Shown: one piece after another, positions 46,000-56,606 of the stretch
How the letters are laid out: every line of letters starts with the position of its first letter
Numbering within the stretch: position 1 is the first letter of the stretch
Source of the DNA: Perca fluviatilis
Lineage: Eukaryota; Chordata; Actinopteri; Perciformes; Percidae
Reading direction: 5' to 3'
DNA: 64,000 bases
NCBI RefSeq assembly: GCF_010015445.1
Contig: NC_053115.1
Span: forward strand, 1,972,732-2,036,731
Translations under genes and position numbers: made by a program
Notes under the pieces: model-generated
Seen by the model: only the letters and a program-made list of their open reading frames with translations
What the model was told of the DNA's origin: nothing
Database searches by the model: none

Positions 46000-47513
46000 A
46001 AAATAAAAGCATGCCAGGCCCAAAGCAACACAATAAAGCAAACCATGCAAAACAAGAATTAATAAATATGGACGCTGCAAAACACACAGTTAAAGAAATG
46101 CAAACACAACATGATGTACAAAATAATGTCTTAGTTACTACTAACTAGTACTAACCAAGGAAAATAAGCCAAAGCCATGCCTTACAATTCCTTATGACAA
46201 ATTGATAATTTCCCACCACGTAAAGTTTAAGTAATAAGTAATAAATATATATATTTATGAGCTACACTATACTGATCTTCACGCTCAGTTTACATTTTAA
46301 CTACAGAGCAAAGGTCTCCTTCCAGATCTCCTATTTTATGATGCAATAAATCACTGGTAAAGATTTAGATGTCAAACCCGAATAACATTCCTGTGTCTCA
46401 AGCTTGCTCTCTTGTTAAGACAGTCCTGAGAACATCAGACCGAGGAATCTGGGGGACATTCTTTCAGTCAACGAGGTAACTTTAAAAGATGAGAGGCAGA
46501 TTTGCAGGGACGACTCCTGGAAGATAAATCAGCCCGACAGTAGTTGTTTACATCTGTGTCTCAACTATCATCTGACATCTGGGGCTGCCTGCCCCACATT
46601 TGATCTGTTTATGGTTCCACAAGTTGACATAAATTCCAATCAGCAAAATATTTGGAAAGGGGACTTTCATTCCATAATTATTCAGAAAAATTGACATTTT
46701 GGAGTACATTATTGAAAATGTGTGCTGATTTCACAGGGAAACCTGCTGGGACTCCAAATAATCTCCTGCAAATAACAAGAAAGTGAGTGTTGTTTTAATG
46801 CAGGCAAGAAAATCAAATTAGACGTCCCACTTTCCACATTGTTTGTATTTCATTTCCTACGTTTCAAGATTTAAATCAATCCCCAGAGTCAAATTTTTTG
46901 TTAAATCAGCAATAAAAAACATCTGAAGGCCACATGGGAGAATTCACGAGAGAGGAAATGAAAGCCTGCCAAAGATTTCAAGCCATACTGTTTCATTATA
47001 TTACTACAAATTGATAAGCTTTTAGTGTCATGGTTAAATAAACAAAAAATGAGACCAATGTGTCTGAACGCACGGTGGAATTAATCACCATTGATCCATG
47101 ACCTAGAATAAATACAGAGATCAAGAGACGTCAGCCGAGTTGATTTGATTTTGAGTGTGATTTGCTATTTTGTCTGAAAATATGTTTTTTTGGTTTGGGT
47201 TCTCAGAGGCTCCAGCTCAGAACAGGGTCAAATACAATTCATCTTCATACACTCTAGTGTGGTTGGTGTTGACAGTACTTAACGCAGCTTTACCCCTCCC
47301 CTGTCCAAATTGGCAAATCATTACAAACATCTAGATTTCAATCACCTTGGCTCTAAAATAATCCAGTCAGTCTGTGAACTAATAAGCCTTCGTGGAACCC
47401 GAGGGATCTCGAACACCAACAGGTTTTCTAAGGCTGATTCCAATTAGTGATCCATTCGTGCTGTAATTGACCTTTAAGCCTTTCATTTGTTCCTCAGCCA
47501 GAGATGATCTGAA

Positions 47514-47515
<2 letters not shown>
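46000..47515. other. Unassigned interval
   Basis: Unusually free of recognisable repeats for this window; AT-rich. It could be unique sequence such as an intron or conserved noncoding DNA. No coding frame is supported. Confidence 0.4.

Positions 47516-47596
<81 letters not shown>
47516..47596. repeat. (GT)n microsatellite
   Basis: About 40 GT units. Confidence 0.97.
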
Positions 47597-47600
<4 letters not shown>

Positions 47601-47662
47601 AATGTGTGTGTGTTGTTTTAGATCTGCGGTAAGATAGAATACAATATATTTACACAATTTCA

Positions 47663-48100
47663 CTAGCTTGACAAGCCAGACCCACATCCAGATGTTGGGT
47701 CTGGGAACTCCCCATTGGTCAGGGCTCAATCCAAGGGGCGGGATAAACGGTTGTCTTTCAGACTCCCTCTGCACCAATAGGATAGCTCTACAACCAATCA
47801 GAGCAACGCTAGCTGATAGATTCAACTTTAAACTCTGAACACATCTTCCTTTTTTAAGAATGACTTCAGAGCCGTTCTTTGTTCTTTTCTCAAAGAAAAG
47901 CTGAACTCCAAGTCTTCAGAAGACCTCTGTTCACCAGCAGCAGCAGCAGCCATAAGCCCCGCCCACCCACTCTATACACGATGTGATTGGCCTGACTAGA
48001 GTTTGTTTTATCCAGCTCACAAGCCAACGGAGAGTTGCTAGACGACCCTGGCTGCATGTTACATTTGCTGCTGCTAGGGGGCGTCTAGATTTCTAGGCTA
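47663..48100 (-). mobile_element. hAT MITE, 438 bp, perfect 8-bp target duplication
   Basis: Second MITE of the family at 29569: ends CTAGCTTGACAAGCC and TTTCTAGGCTA. CAATTTCA is duplicated at 47655-47662 and 48101-48108. It is about 90% identical to 29569-30010 by eye. The CAGCAG run is shorter. Confidence 0.92.
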
Positions 48101-48364
48101 CAATTTCAAAGTTAAGGTCTTAAGGTCTTAAGTCTGTGCATTTTCAAGAGCGCTACTATGTAACTATATAATCTGGATACTTTATGTACAAAAATACATT
48201 TTGTGGTTTTACAATTATTATTATTATTTATTAATTTATGGACATTCAATGGACTGATCTGAAAACATGCAGAGCTGTTCTTGATCACCTCCTTACTCGG
48301 ACCACAGTGCTCTTATACTGCTGCAGTCAATGTAGTTCAGCAATAAATACAAGGAATTAAGGGC

Positions 48365-48560
48365 CGTCCACACCAAGAACGATAACTCTACCGATAACTA
48401 TAAATATATAGTTTTAAAAATCGTTCTAACTCAAATGGATGATGGAGTCCACACCACAACTATAACGACAACGACAGTGGTGAACGATATCGTAGGGATC
48501 AGTTTCAGAGTGATTTGATGAACAATTGAAACACTGACAGCCAATCAGAATCCATCATCA
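48365..48560. repeat. MITE with GAACGATAAC ends
   Basis: GTCCACACCAAGAACGATAA and CCACACCACAACTATAACG fit a common fish MITE type; a diverged relative is at 28258. Confidence 0.45.
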
Positions 48561-48716
48561 TCTATACAACATGGCCAGGTGGAGAGAGACACTGATGTTC
48601 AGTGGCGTGCCGTGACTTTTTCACTCTACGATCCTTTAGGTAGCTCAACTTTACTTTTAAAGTATTTCTAATGTCACAGAAACCTCTGAGAGTGAATGTT
48701 GTGTTTTGGATGTTAT

Positions 48717-49849
48717 CAGGGGCGGACTGGTGTGTAGTCACACCAGCCCACATTACTATCCAGCCCCACCCACGGAAACGTGCATTCACTAATTACATTT
48801 GTGTACAGATGGTGAAATAATATAAACAGTACCTTATATAACAGATTTTAAAACATTTAATGTAAGTAACTGGCAAACTACTTTTTAAAGAGCAGACGTT
48901 TATAACAAATGTACATATACTGTCGGTTTGTCTGCTGTTGCTGTCATTCTCTACAGTATGCTGTTCTTTGTTGTCACTGTCTGTCTGTTCGATTGTCTGT
49001 GTTTCTCTCTGTTGACACTGTACATATTGTCTGTCTGGTTCTCTATCTTTTCATCTGTTCTCTAACTCTGCAATTTAAATATGTTTTCATGGCTGTGATT
49101 ATACTTCAGGGTTTTTCCTTGCTCAGAATTGGCCCTTTGCACTCTGATACATTTTTAGGCACCAATTTATGGTAAAAACGTTTATATTTATAGCAAGGAA
49201 ATCACTTAATTTGGGTGGCAGGTAACAATTCAAAATGCAAAATATAATGGAATATTATTATATTCAGTAGTCCAGTAAGGGGGCTTTCACATCTGGGACA
49301 TGGGCCGGATACCACAACACTTGAACCCAAAGTCCAGTTATTTAAAATAGCATGAACAGGGCTTTATGGTCACTTTTTTCCCCCCAAGGGGCACATTTTG
49401 CTCCCAAGTTGAAAAATGTAGGATTGACTTACATAGGCTACTGCTTTTACTGCTAAATTGTACAATAACACAATCATGTTATGGATACAAAACGTTGTGA
49501 AGTGTAATGTTTTCTTCATTATATTGATCAAAAATCATCAGTGACGTTGAATATAGCCTACAGTGTAATAGACCACCACAGTTCATGCATACATGTGAAC
49601 CGCGGATTAATTGCAGAGTTTAGCCTACATAGTGTAAAACTAAACACGGACACAAGACGGAGCAGAGCGACGCTGCTTGTTCAGGGCTGTCATGTGTACT
49701 CCTATACGCCTACACTTCACATCAGGCGTTAAAACCAACTGTACCAAAACACAGAGTTAGACTACTATTTAACGCGACAATGAGACGTTTTTAACCGGTA
49801 ATGAAACTGTGGCATTTGCCAGAATTGCCAGATGGCCAATCCACCCCTG
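48717..49849. mobile_element. hAT-like element, 1.13 kb, non-coding
   Basis: Ends CAGGGGCGGACTGGTG and GGCCAATCCACCCCTG are inverted with a few mismatches. Flanks GATGTTAT (48709-48716) and GGTATTAT (49850-49857) agree at six of eight positions. No transposase frame remains. Confidence 0.65.
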
Positions 49850-49857
49850 GGTATTAT

Positions 49858-50312
49858 TATCATCACACTGTCGTTCCTTTTGGGCCGGTGCTCTGCACAG
49901 ATCTGACACCACCCGCTGACTCTTCTCCCATCCTCTCTGGAGCTCTGTGCGCCGCTGTTGCCTGGAGAAAGCAGCTGTGTCGGCGCCTGGCGGAGCGCCA
50001 GTCAGACTTTCTTTGTTTCACATAATGTACCCAAATCCACAAATATGTAGGATATTCCTACAGACAGTGATCTTGTGTTTCATCGGTTATAATTGTGCAT
50101 TATGTATTATTATCATCAGCTGGAGCGTGTAACACATGCTGGACGCCACTGTTTGCAGAACGTTATTGTTCAGCATTGCTCACATTGTTTTAGTTATTAT
50201 TATAGCTATCGTTCTTAATGTGCCTTCACAGTGCATTAGATATATGTACGAATGGTTCATAAGAGCAGCCTGCAGATAAAGTGCCATGACATTTTATACA
50301 GACACTTGTGGT
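49858..50312. other. Unassigned interval
   Basis: No gene or repeat recognised. The short frames 49801-50132 have no domain. Confidence 0.35.
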
Positions 50313-50320
50313 CCACAAAG

Positions 50321-50799
50321 GTCAGTGTAACTCTTATCAGTTAAATTTTCTAAGCACAAACGGACATTTGGAAAAACAGAAAAATGGGTTCAAATATCAA
50401 ATTTTTCATTTTTTTCCACCTTGACAAATTAAAAAATTGGATCTTTAACCTGTTTTCCCAATTTTCTGTTTTTCTGAGCTCCAATTATTCAATACTGCAA
50501 TGGTATTCTCTTCCTCTACTTTGCGGAATATGCAGGTCATTAACTGCATATGGACCGTAGCTAGGCAGAACGAGGGAGAGAATACCATTGCAGTATTGAA
50601 TAATTGGAGCTCAGATACAATTTTCTAAATATCTGATCCTCTGAATAAAAACAGAAAATTGGAAAAACAGTTTAAAGATCCAATTTTTTTATTTGTCAAG
50701 GCGGAAAAAAATTAAAAATTGGATATTGGAACCCATTTTTCGTTTTTTCCAAATGTCTGTTGGTGCTTAGAAAATTGAACTGATAAGCGTTACACTGAC
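50321..50799. mobile_element. Palindromic MITE with perfect 8-bp target duplication
   Basis: The whole 479 bp is an inverted repeat: GTCAGTGTAACTCTTATCAG at the left matches the complement of the right end. The pairing continues through AAGCACAAACGGACATTTGG and ATACTGCAATGGTATTCTCT to a loop near 50530-50560. CCACAAAG occurs at 50313-50320 and 50800-50807. An 8-bp duplication suggests hAT, but the termini lack the CAG signature. Confidence 0.9.
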
Positions 50800-50807
50800 C
50801 CACAAAG

Positions 50808-51525
50808 ATACTTTTTATGTATTTTATGGCTAAATATTTGCATTCACATCATCCTCAGCTGTACTTTGTGTTAAGTGCTAATTTGCAAAAGTTAGCAGGC
50901 TAAACCAAGATTTGTATTACTTACTTCAACATTCACATGTGAGCTTTGTTATTGCCAGTATGTTGCCATGCTAGCATTTAGCTTAAAGCACACCTGTGTC
51001 CAAGTCCAGCCTCACAGAGCTGCTGTGTGGCTGTAGTCTCTTAATCTTGTTCAGACAGCCTTTCCAAATTGTTGCCTCTTTAACGGTGTGAATACACTGA
51101 AGATGTATGCAACACCTGCTTAGAGCTAGACTGTGTTGTCTGGAATTGGGACACAGCAGATGCTGGATGCCCAGAATGGCATTCTGGGAAACATAATCAT
51201 AAACAGAACTATAAGTAACCAAGGCAGGTTGAGGGAAAGTGAATAGAAAAGAACAGTCACAAAATAACTGGACATCACGGACAGATCTAACAGGTGAAAG
51301 GAAGGATTTTCCTCAAAGGCCGATGTCGTCCTCTGATATGGGCTCCAGTGGTAATACCAACCAGAAACAAGACTTCACAGTAGGGTCTGGTTCACATTTA
51401 TCAGTCCATCTTCTGCATATTTGACCTTTCCCATTCCCCAACCCACTGCAGTGCTGGTCCCGCCTCCAGTGCAAACCTCCCAGTATGTCTTCATTATCAG
51501 CAGCAGGGCAAGGTACTGCTACTTA
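50808..51525. other. Unassigned interval
   Basis: Nothing recognised apart from ordinary mixed sequence. Confidence 0.35.
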
Positions 51526-51850
51526 AGCAGAGGGAAAGAAAAAAGAGAAACAGAGGAGTGGGGGATAAAAGGAGGTTTGGAGAAAGAGAGAGAGAGAACC
51601 AGAGACAAGGGGAATAGAGAGAGGTAAAAAAAAAAAGAAGAAGAGAAAAAACACAAAATCAGAGGTGAAGTGGGGAAAAAGGGAGCGACTACAGGAAAAG
51701 AGAGTTGTGACTTGCGGACAAAAGAGGCAGAGAAATAAAGACGTGTGGCGAGAAAAGAAAAAGGTGGGCGAAAAGAGAGGCGCTCACTATAGAAACGAGA
51801 AACTGAGAGCGTGACAGACTGACAGACAGCTGACCCGGAAACCACAGGTA
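51526..51850 (+). promoter_or_regulatory. Possible promoter and 5' non-coding exon
   Basis: GGGGATAAAAGGAGG near 51562-51576 is TATA-like. It is followed by about 270 bp of purine-rich sequence that ends CCGGAAACCACAG|GTAAGG, a strong donor at 51848. There is no ATG frame of note. A purine-rich simple repeat near a chance donor would look the same. Confidence 0.2.
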
Positions 51851-53043
51851 AGGCAAAAAAGACATTTTGATCTATGTGGTCAAGTTCAAACAGTTCCAGG
51901 AAATCATTTGAGTGATGGAAATGCACGGCGAGGAAAGTGCATCACATAGACGTCTGAGGGCTAAAGCACTTGTAGCATGTCTGGGGAATTTCCCAAACTC
52001 CCTTATTTTACGGTCCTCATGCCTTAATCTCGGATGTCAGAGAACAAAATTTGAGTTAAGTGGAAATCGTCCTCTGTGAACTTTAAAAAATATCTCAACA
52101 ATTTTCCCCTGTGTGCCAGCTGCTTTGAAAGGATTTCCCAAGCTGTGGCCTGGAAAGTGCAGTGAGTTGCAACGCACATTAGACGATTAGAATAAAAAAA
52201 ATCATGGACGAATGAACAAATCAGACACTGATAAGCCAAAATGTAGCGTTTCTGTTCAATGTGTCCAATGTGGCTTTGAGCGTTTTTATGCTTAGTCGCT
52301 GAGAAGACGGCTGGAACGAGGACGATCCGGAACGGTTTACACAAACTTCTGCAGTAAATCCCAGTTGAAGGGAGTTCATTTATTTACGTCTTTACGTGTA
52401 TTTACATTTACAACATGTGCAGAAAATATGAACATATTGTTCCTGATTCTGTTTGAAGCACAGCACCGACGCTGTCAGGGCTCCGTCTATCGACTGCACC
52501 ACCTCGGTCTGTTATCAGCAGTCTGAAGGATCCACGTGTCAGCAGCCTCGTCAAAATGAAGCCATAAAAGTGTTAAAAACTTAATTTAAACTTAATTTAT
52601 AGGACTCAGCGGAATTTTAGCTGCATCTTGTTATTCTAGATGTTGTATTTAGTCTTTAATATTGTACTCAAAGTGTACTTTTAATGCCATAAATATATTT
52701 ATAATATTTAAAAACGGCAATCAAATGTTACGGTGCTTTTTATTCATCTCTGCAGCCAAAGTTCTTACAGAAACTCTGTATAAAAGGCAATACAAATAGT
52801 GTGTTTCACTTTAACTATTTTATTCTGGATAAACACAGGTCTTTTCTTATGTGCTTCAGATCCAATGAAAGTATTTCTGTAATAATAGCTTTTGTTAAAT
52901 AATGTGAAACTGCTCTTGAAAACCAGTCAGAATAAAAGATTGTTATTTTGATTTTAATGCGTTAAAGTGAACACTGCACAAAAGATTTTCTGACATCTTG
53001 CTCATGAGATTAAACATTTGTGACAATGAACTATAAAAATGTG
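51851..53043. other. Unassigned interval
   Basis: No gene or clear repeat seen. Confidence 0.35.
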
Positions 53044-53047
53044 TTAA

Positions 53048-53608
53048 CCCTCCTGGTGTCCTTGGGTCTAATCTGACCCATTTTCATAAATTTGGGTTTC
53101 TTTCAAACAAAAAAAAGGTCAAGTGGATGGTTCACTACAACGCTCTTCACAAGTAAAATAAATGATCAGTTCACTACTTTCATTGAATTTGGGTAATTTA
53201 TTCAATTTTATAGCATTTGAAAAACCTTTTTTTATAAAAGAACGTTGAAAAAAGTGACCAAAATGTCGTGAAAAAAAGCTTCAAAAACGTGGGAAAAAAA
53301 CAAAAAGTTCAAATAAATGCAGAAGAAATAGACAAAGACATCGAAAAAAGTGACAAAAACGTCGTAAAAGCTTAAAAAACGCCGGGAAAAGTGAGAAATG
53401 TTGAAAGAAAACGTGACAAAAACATCAGGAAAAGTGACAAAAGTGTAAAACAAATTAAGACTATAGTTACTATATATTATTGTTATAGATACTATATATA
53501 TTGCTATAGTTACGACCAAAAAAAAAGGTTTAATTTAAAATTTTGACCCAGAAAAATTAAACGTTGCAAAATTAAAAGTTGCAGGTTGACAGGAAGACAA
53601 CACAAGGG
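53048..53608 (+). mobile_element. piggyBac-type MITE copy 1, with internal decayed array
   Basis: Ends CCCTCCTGGTGTCC and GGAAGACAACACAAGGG, with TTAA on the left (53044-53047) and a mutated TTAG on the right. The CCCT...AGGG termini next to TTAA are the piggyBac pattern. Inside, degenerate units of AAAAAAGTGACAAAAACGTC fill about 53245-53450. Confidence 0.8.
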
Positions 53609-53825
53609 TTAGAAAAAGGTCAAAAGAAAAATGTGCATCAACATAAACCCACGAGCGATATGATTTTGTCGCGTCCTTGAGCCAAGGACTTGTTTTGATT
53701 TGTTTTGACTTTGGAGCGAATCACAATCACGCAGCGGAAACACAAATACTTTTTCACTTTCAGAAACATTTCGAGATAGGACGTTTGTGCTGCATTCATG
53801 TGGTGTCGTAATAATAAAAAAAAAT

Positions 53826-54010
53826 TAGGTCCCCTGTAGCCGGGTTGGCTCAGTGGGTAGAGCAGGCGCACATATACTGAGAGGTTTATGCCTCGACGCT
53901 GAGGTCTAGGGTTCAAATCTGACCTGTGATGATTTCCTCCTTGTCTTCTCCCCCTTCCCTCTTTCTCACCTAGCTGTCCTGTCTAATTAAAGGCAGAAAA
54001 GCCCCAAAAA
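53826..54010 (+). mobile_element. tRNA-derived SINE
   Basis: The head is tRNA-like: A box TGGCTCAGTGGGTAGAGC and B box GGGTTCAAATCTGACC, 45-50 bp apart. The CCTGTCTAATTAAAGGCAGA tail and short A-run (CCCCAAAAA) follow. The tRNA fold is not preserved, so it is not a tRNA gene. A second head is at 60500. Confidence 0.88.
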
Positions 54011-54354
54011 TGAGTTCCCCGACTGATTTAATTCACCTTGCATTAACATTGTGAGATAGGGTATGCCTTAACATTCTAGTACATAATGACTTCTGCATTC
54101 TTGTTGTTGTAACTCGTATAATCTTTGTTGTAATTATACAAAAATAACAATGTTAGGATAATTAAGGATTTAGCTTTAACACGTTATAAAGCAGTAACTG
54201 TAAATATATATAGTTAAACTGTAATACATGACAGTATTAATAGGGCTTAGTGAAACATAACAAACCTGTATTTCATTGTATTGTTGGTGCTTGCGGGGAA
54301 GCTGTGGTAGAGAAATGCTGGGGAAACGGTAAACGAGGTCATTTCAATCAGCAA

Positions 54355-54405
54355 CTTGATGGTTGATTGAAGACAAAAAAGGGAGGACTTCAATCAACCA
54401 TCAAG
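54355..54405. other. Perfect hairpin, 18-bp stem
   Basis: CTTGATGGTTGATTGAAG (54355-54372) and CTTCAATCAACCATCAAG (54388-54405) pair perfectly around a 15-nt loop. It is too short for a usual microRNA precursor and could be a trace of a palindromic insertion. Confidence 0.9.
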
Positions 54406-54438
54406 CTGACTTCCCTCCTCCGGCTTATCTGTTATTAT

Positions 54439-54792
54439 CCCTCCTGTTTCCTCGGGGCAAATTTGACCCATTTTCACAAAGTTTCTATATCAGAAATTTA
54501 GATTTCTTTTAACCAAATTGTCTAAATATGGTTCCATACAACGCTCTTCACAAGTCAAGTAAATAATAAGTTCACTACTTTTATTGAATTTGGGTATTTT
54601 ATTTCATTTTATAGCATTTAAAAAAAAAAATAAAGATAAAAGAACATTAAATAAGTGACAAAAATGTCAAAAAAGTGCAGAAAAAACTTGGAAAAAAGTG
54701 ACAAAAGTGTCAAAAAAGATGACCCAAAAGTTTTAATTTAAAATTTGGAGCCAGAAAAACAAAAAGTTGTCGACGGGAAGACAACACAAGGA
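54439..54792 (+). mobile_element. piggyBac-type MITE copy 2, shortened
   Basis: Ends CCCTCCTGTTTCCTC and GGGAAGACAACACAAGGA, with TTAT left and TTAA right (54793-54796). It aligns to 53048-53608 but its AGTGACAAAAATGTC array is shorter, so it is 354 bp instead of 561. Confidence 0.82.
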
Positions 54793-54796
54793 TTAA

Positions 54797-55380
54797 CACA
54801 CTCGGATGACCAAACAAAATCTGTTCAAAGTTTCCGTTGTTAGTTGATTCTGATTCCAACAAAAAAGGCAACTTAAGCCTTGATTTCAAATTCGGCATCA
54901 AGCTAACATGATTCGGAGCATCAGAGATATATGTGATCTTCCTCTGAACTTTCAACTATGTCCAGATGGGAAACACGTACTGCTGCTCACTCTTTCTGCT
55001 GTAGAAAGTACATAAAGGACAGTACACTAAGGAGTGTCCTTAGTGGCATCCTTTGCTGTGATCATGAGCCGTAATGCTTGAGATTTTCTGTGTTTTTCAT
55101 TCTGTCTCTGGTGTTGAGCCCCCGTTGCTCTAGTAGTTTTGTACTGCTCCAAGCATACGGTGAAGCATGATCTTTTGAACAGCACTCTGAGTGTATCAGT
55201 CCGTTGACATGCACTGTAGAAGCCAAATTAATCTAAATAATCAGATTGCAGAAAATTGGATGCATTTTCATGCACTGTAGTATCCTGCTTAGTGTGTGTT
55301 TTCATGCAGCAGCTTTTGTAATAATTTGGGCTTTATTTTATTTGTGTTAGTGATACAAGACCCTGATCCCTGACTTTGTC
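54797..55380. other. Unassigned interval
   Basis: No feature recognised. Confidence 0.35.
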
Positions 55381-55412
<32 letters not shown>

Positions 55413-55529
55413 TCTGTCTGTTTGTCTGTGTGTGTCTGTCTGTGTGTGTCAGTGGTGGCCTTTTGTTTTGACTGGGGTATGCCCATGTGGGACATACTTA
55501 GGCAGTGGTGGCATATAGTACGTGCACAT

Positions 55530-55611
<82 letters not shown>
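55381..55611. repeat. (TG)n and (CA)n tracts
   Basis: TG run with TCTG interruptions at 55381-55450 and a (CA)n run of about 39 units at 55533-55611, in inverse orientation to each other and about 80 bp apart. They could pair as a long hairpin. A short (CTA)n run follows. Confidence 0.95.
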
Positions 55612-55613
<2 letters not shown>

Positions 55614-55670
55614 CTACACTACTACTACTACTGCTGTACACAGGGAACATACATACTATTTCAGCTAAGG

Positions 55671-56107
55671 CAGGGTTGTCAAACTCATTTCAGTTCATGG
55701 GCCACATCCCCCTTATTTGATCTCAAGTGGGCCAGACCAGTAAACCACTCCAGAAAGATCAGAAACTTGATCTGCCACAGAGTTTCTTGTCAGCTGGATG
55801 TTGGCAAACGCAAGTTGCTTCTGTTACTGTTCTCAGGCCATTGTAGGAAAAATAATAATGATACAGACCCGGGAGAGAGGGGTAATATTCAGAGAAAGAA
55901 CTCAGAATTTCTAAGATTAAAATTGTAAATTTACTTAAAAGAACTTGGATATTCTCTGAGACTAAAGTGGTAAATTTGTAATAGAAATTAATGACTTCTC
56001 TGCAATTTTCACACTTTGCAAAGTCATTCAGTAGGCCTGATTGGACCCTTTGGCGGGCCAGTTCTGGCCCACGGGACCTATCTTTGACACATAGGTCCCC
56101 ACAACTG
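55671..56107. mobile_element. hAT MITE with perfect 8-bp target duplication
   Basis: Opens CAGGGTTGTCAAACTCATTT and shares the GGGCCACAT / TGGCCCACGGGACC style of the element at 19450. The right end carries a small palindrome GGGACCTATCTTTGACACAT, then AGGTCCC, and closes CAACTG. AGCTAAGG is duplicated at 55663-55670 and 56108-56115. Confidence 0.85.
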
Positions 56108-56474
56108 AGCTAAGGGGTCCTTGGCCTAAAAAAAGTGTTTAAATTACAAGGCAGTATCAGGAAATGTTTAATATACTTATTTTTCAACATGGAAAGCTGA
56201 AGGGATTATAGAAGGAAACGGCCTTTTCCCAAATACTTTGCGGTTTAGGATCATTTATGTCTTCCTGTGTAAGCACTAACAGATGAAAGGCGAGCAGTGT
56301 CCGAGAAGAGTTTAGATTCTCTGCCCGAGCCAAAACTATTTTCCTCCACTATCCTCGGGCCGGACCGGGCCCTTGATCAAGCATCTGTGATTTTTTAATC
56401 ATTACTTTATTAGCCTAATTGGGTGGGAAGAAAGCTATGCCATAGTCAGGCTCAGCGTCTCCTCCACTCGCCCG

Positions 56475-56606
56475 CATCACACCGGGCCTGCTGGGCTGTA
56501 TGGTGGAGCATCACACCGGGCCTGCTGGGCTGTATGGTGGAGCACCACACCGGGCCTGCTGGGCTGTATGGTGGAGCACCACACCGGGCCTGCTGGGCTG
56601 TAGCAG
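56475..56606. repeat. 34-bp tandem repeat, four units
   Basis: The unit CATCACACCGGGCCTGCTGG plus GCTGTATGGTGGAG repeats at 56475, 56509, 56543 and 56577, with one C/T difference. Confidence 0.96.

Noticed and set aside
45741..46001. Independent gene starting MSWEHREGQEKVN
   Set aside because: From the VKRASSV segment onward it is LINE C-terminal sequence; the opening residues are flanking DNA.
53826..53905. Functional tRNA gene
   Set aside because: A and B boxes are present but the cloverleaf pairing is poor, and a SINE tail follows; a second truncated copy exists at 60500.
55289..55928. CVCV/HTHT proteins over (CA)n tracts, here and at 16756, 37670, 43754, 44742 and 47379
   Set aside because: Translations of dinucleotide repeats, not genes.
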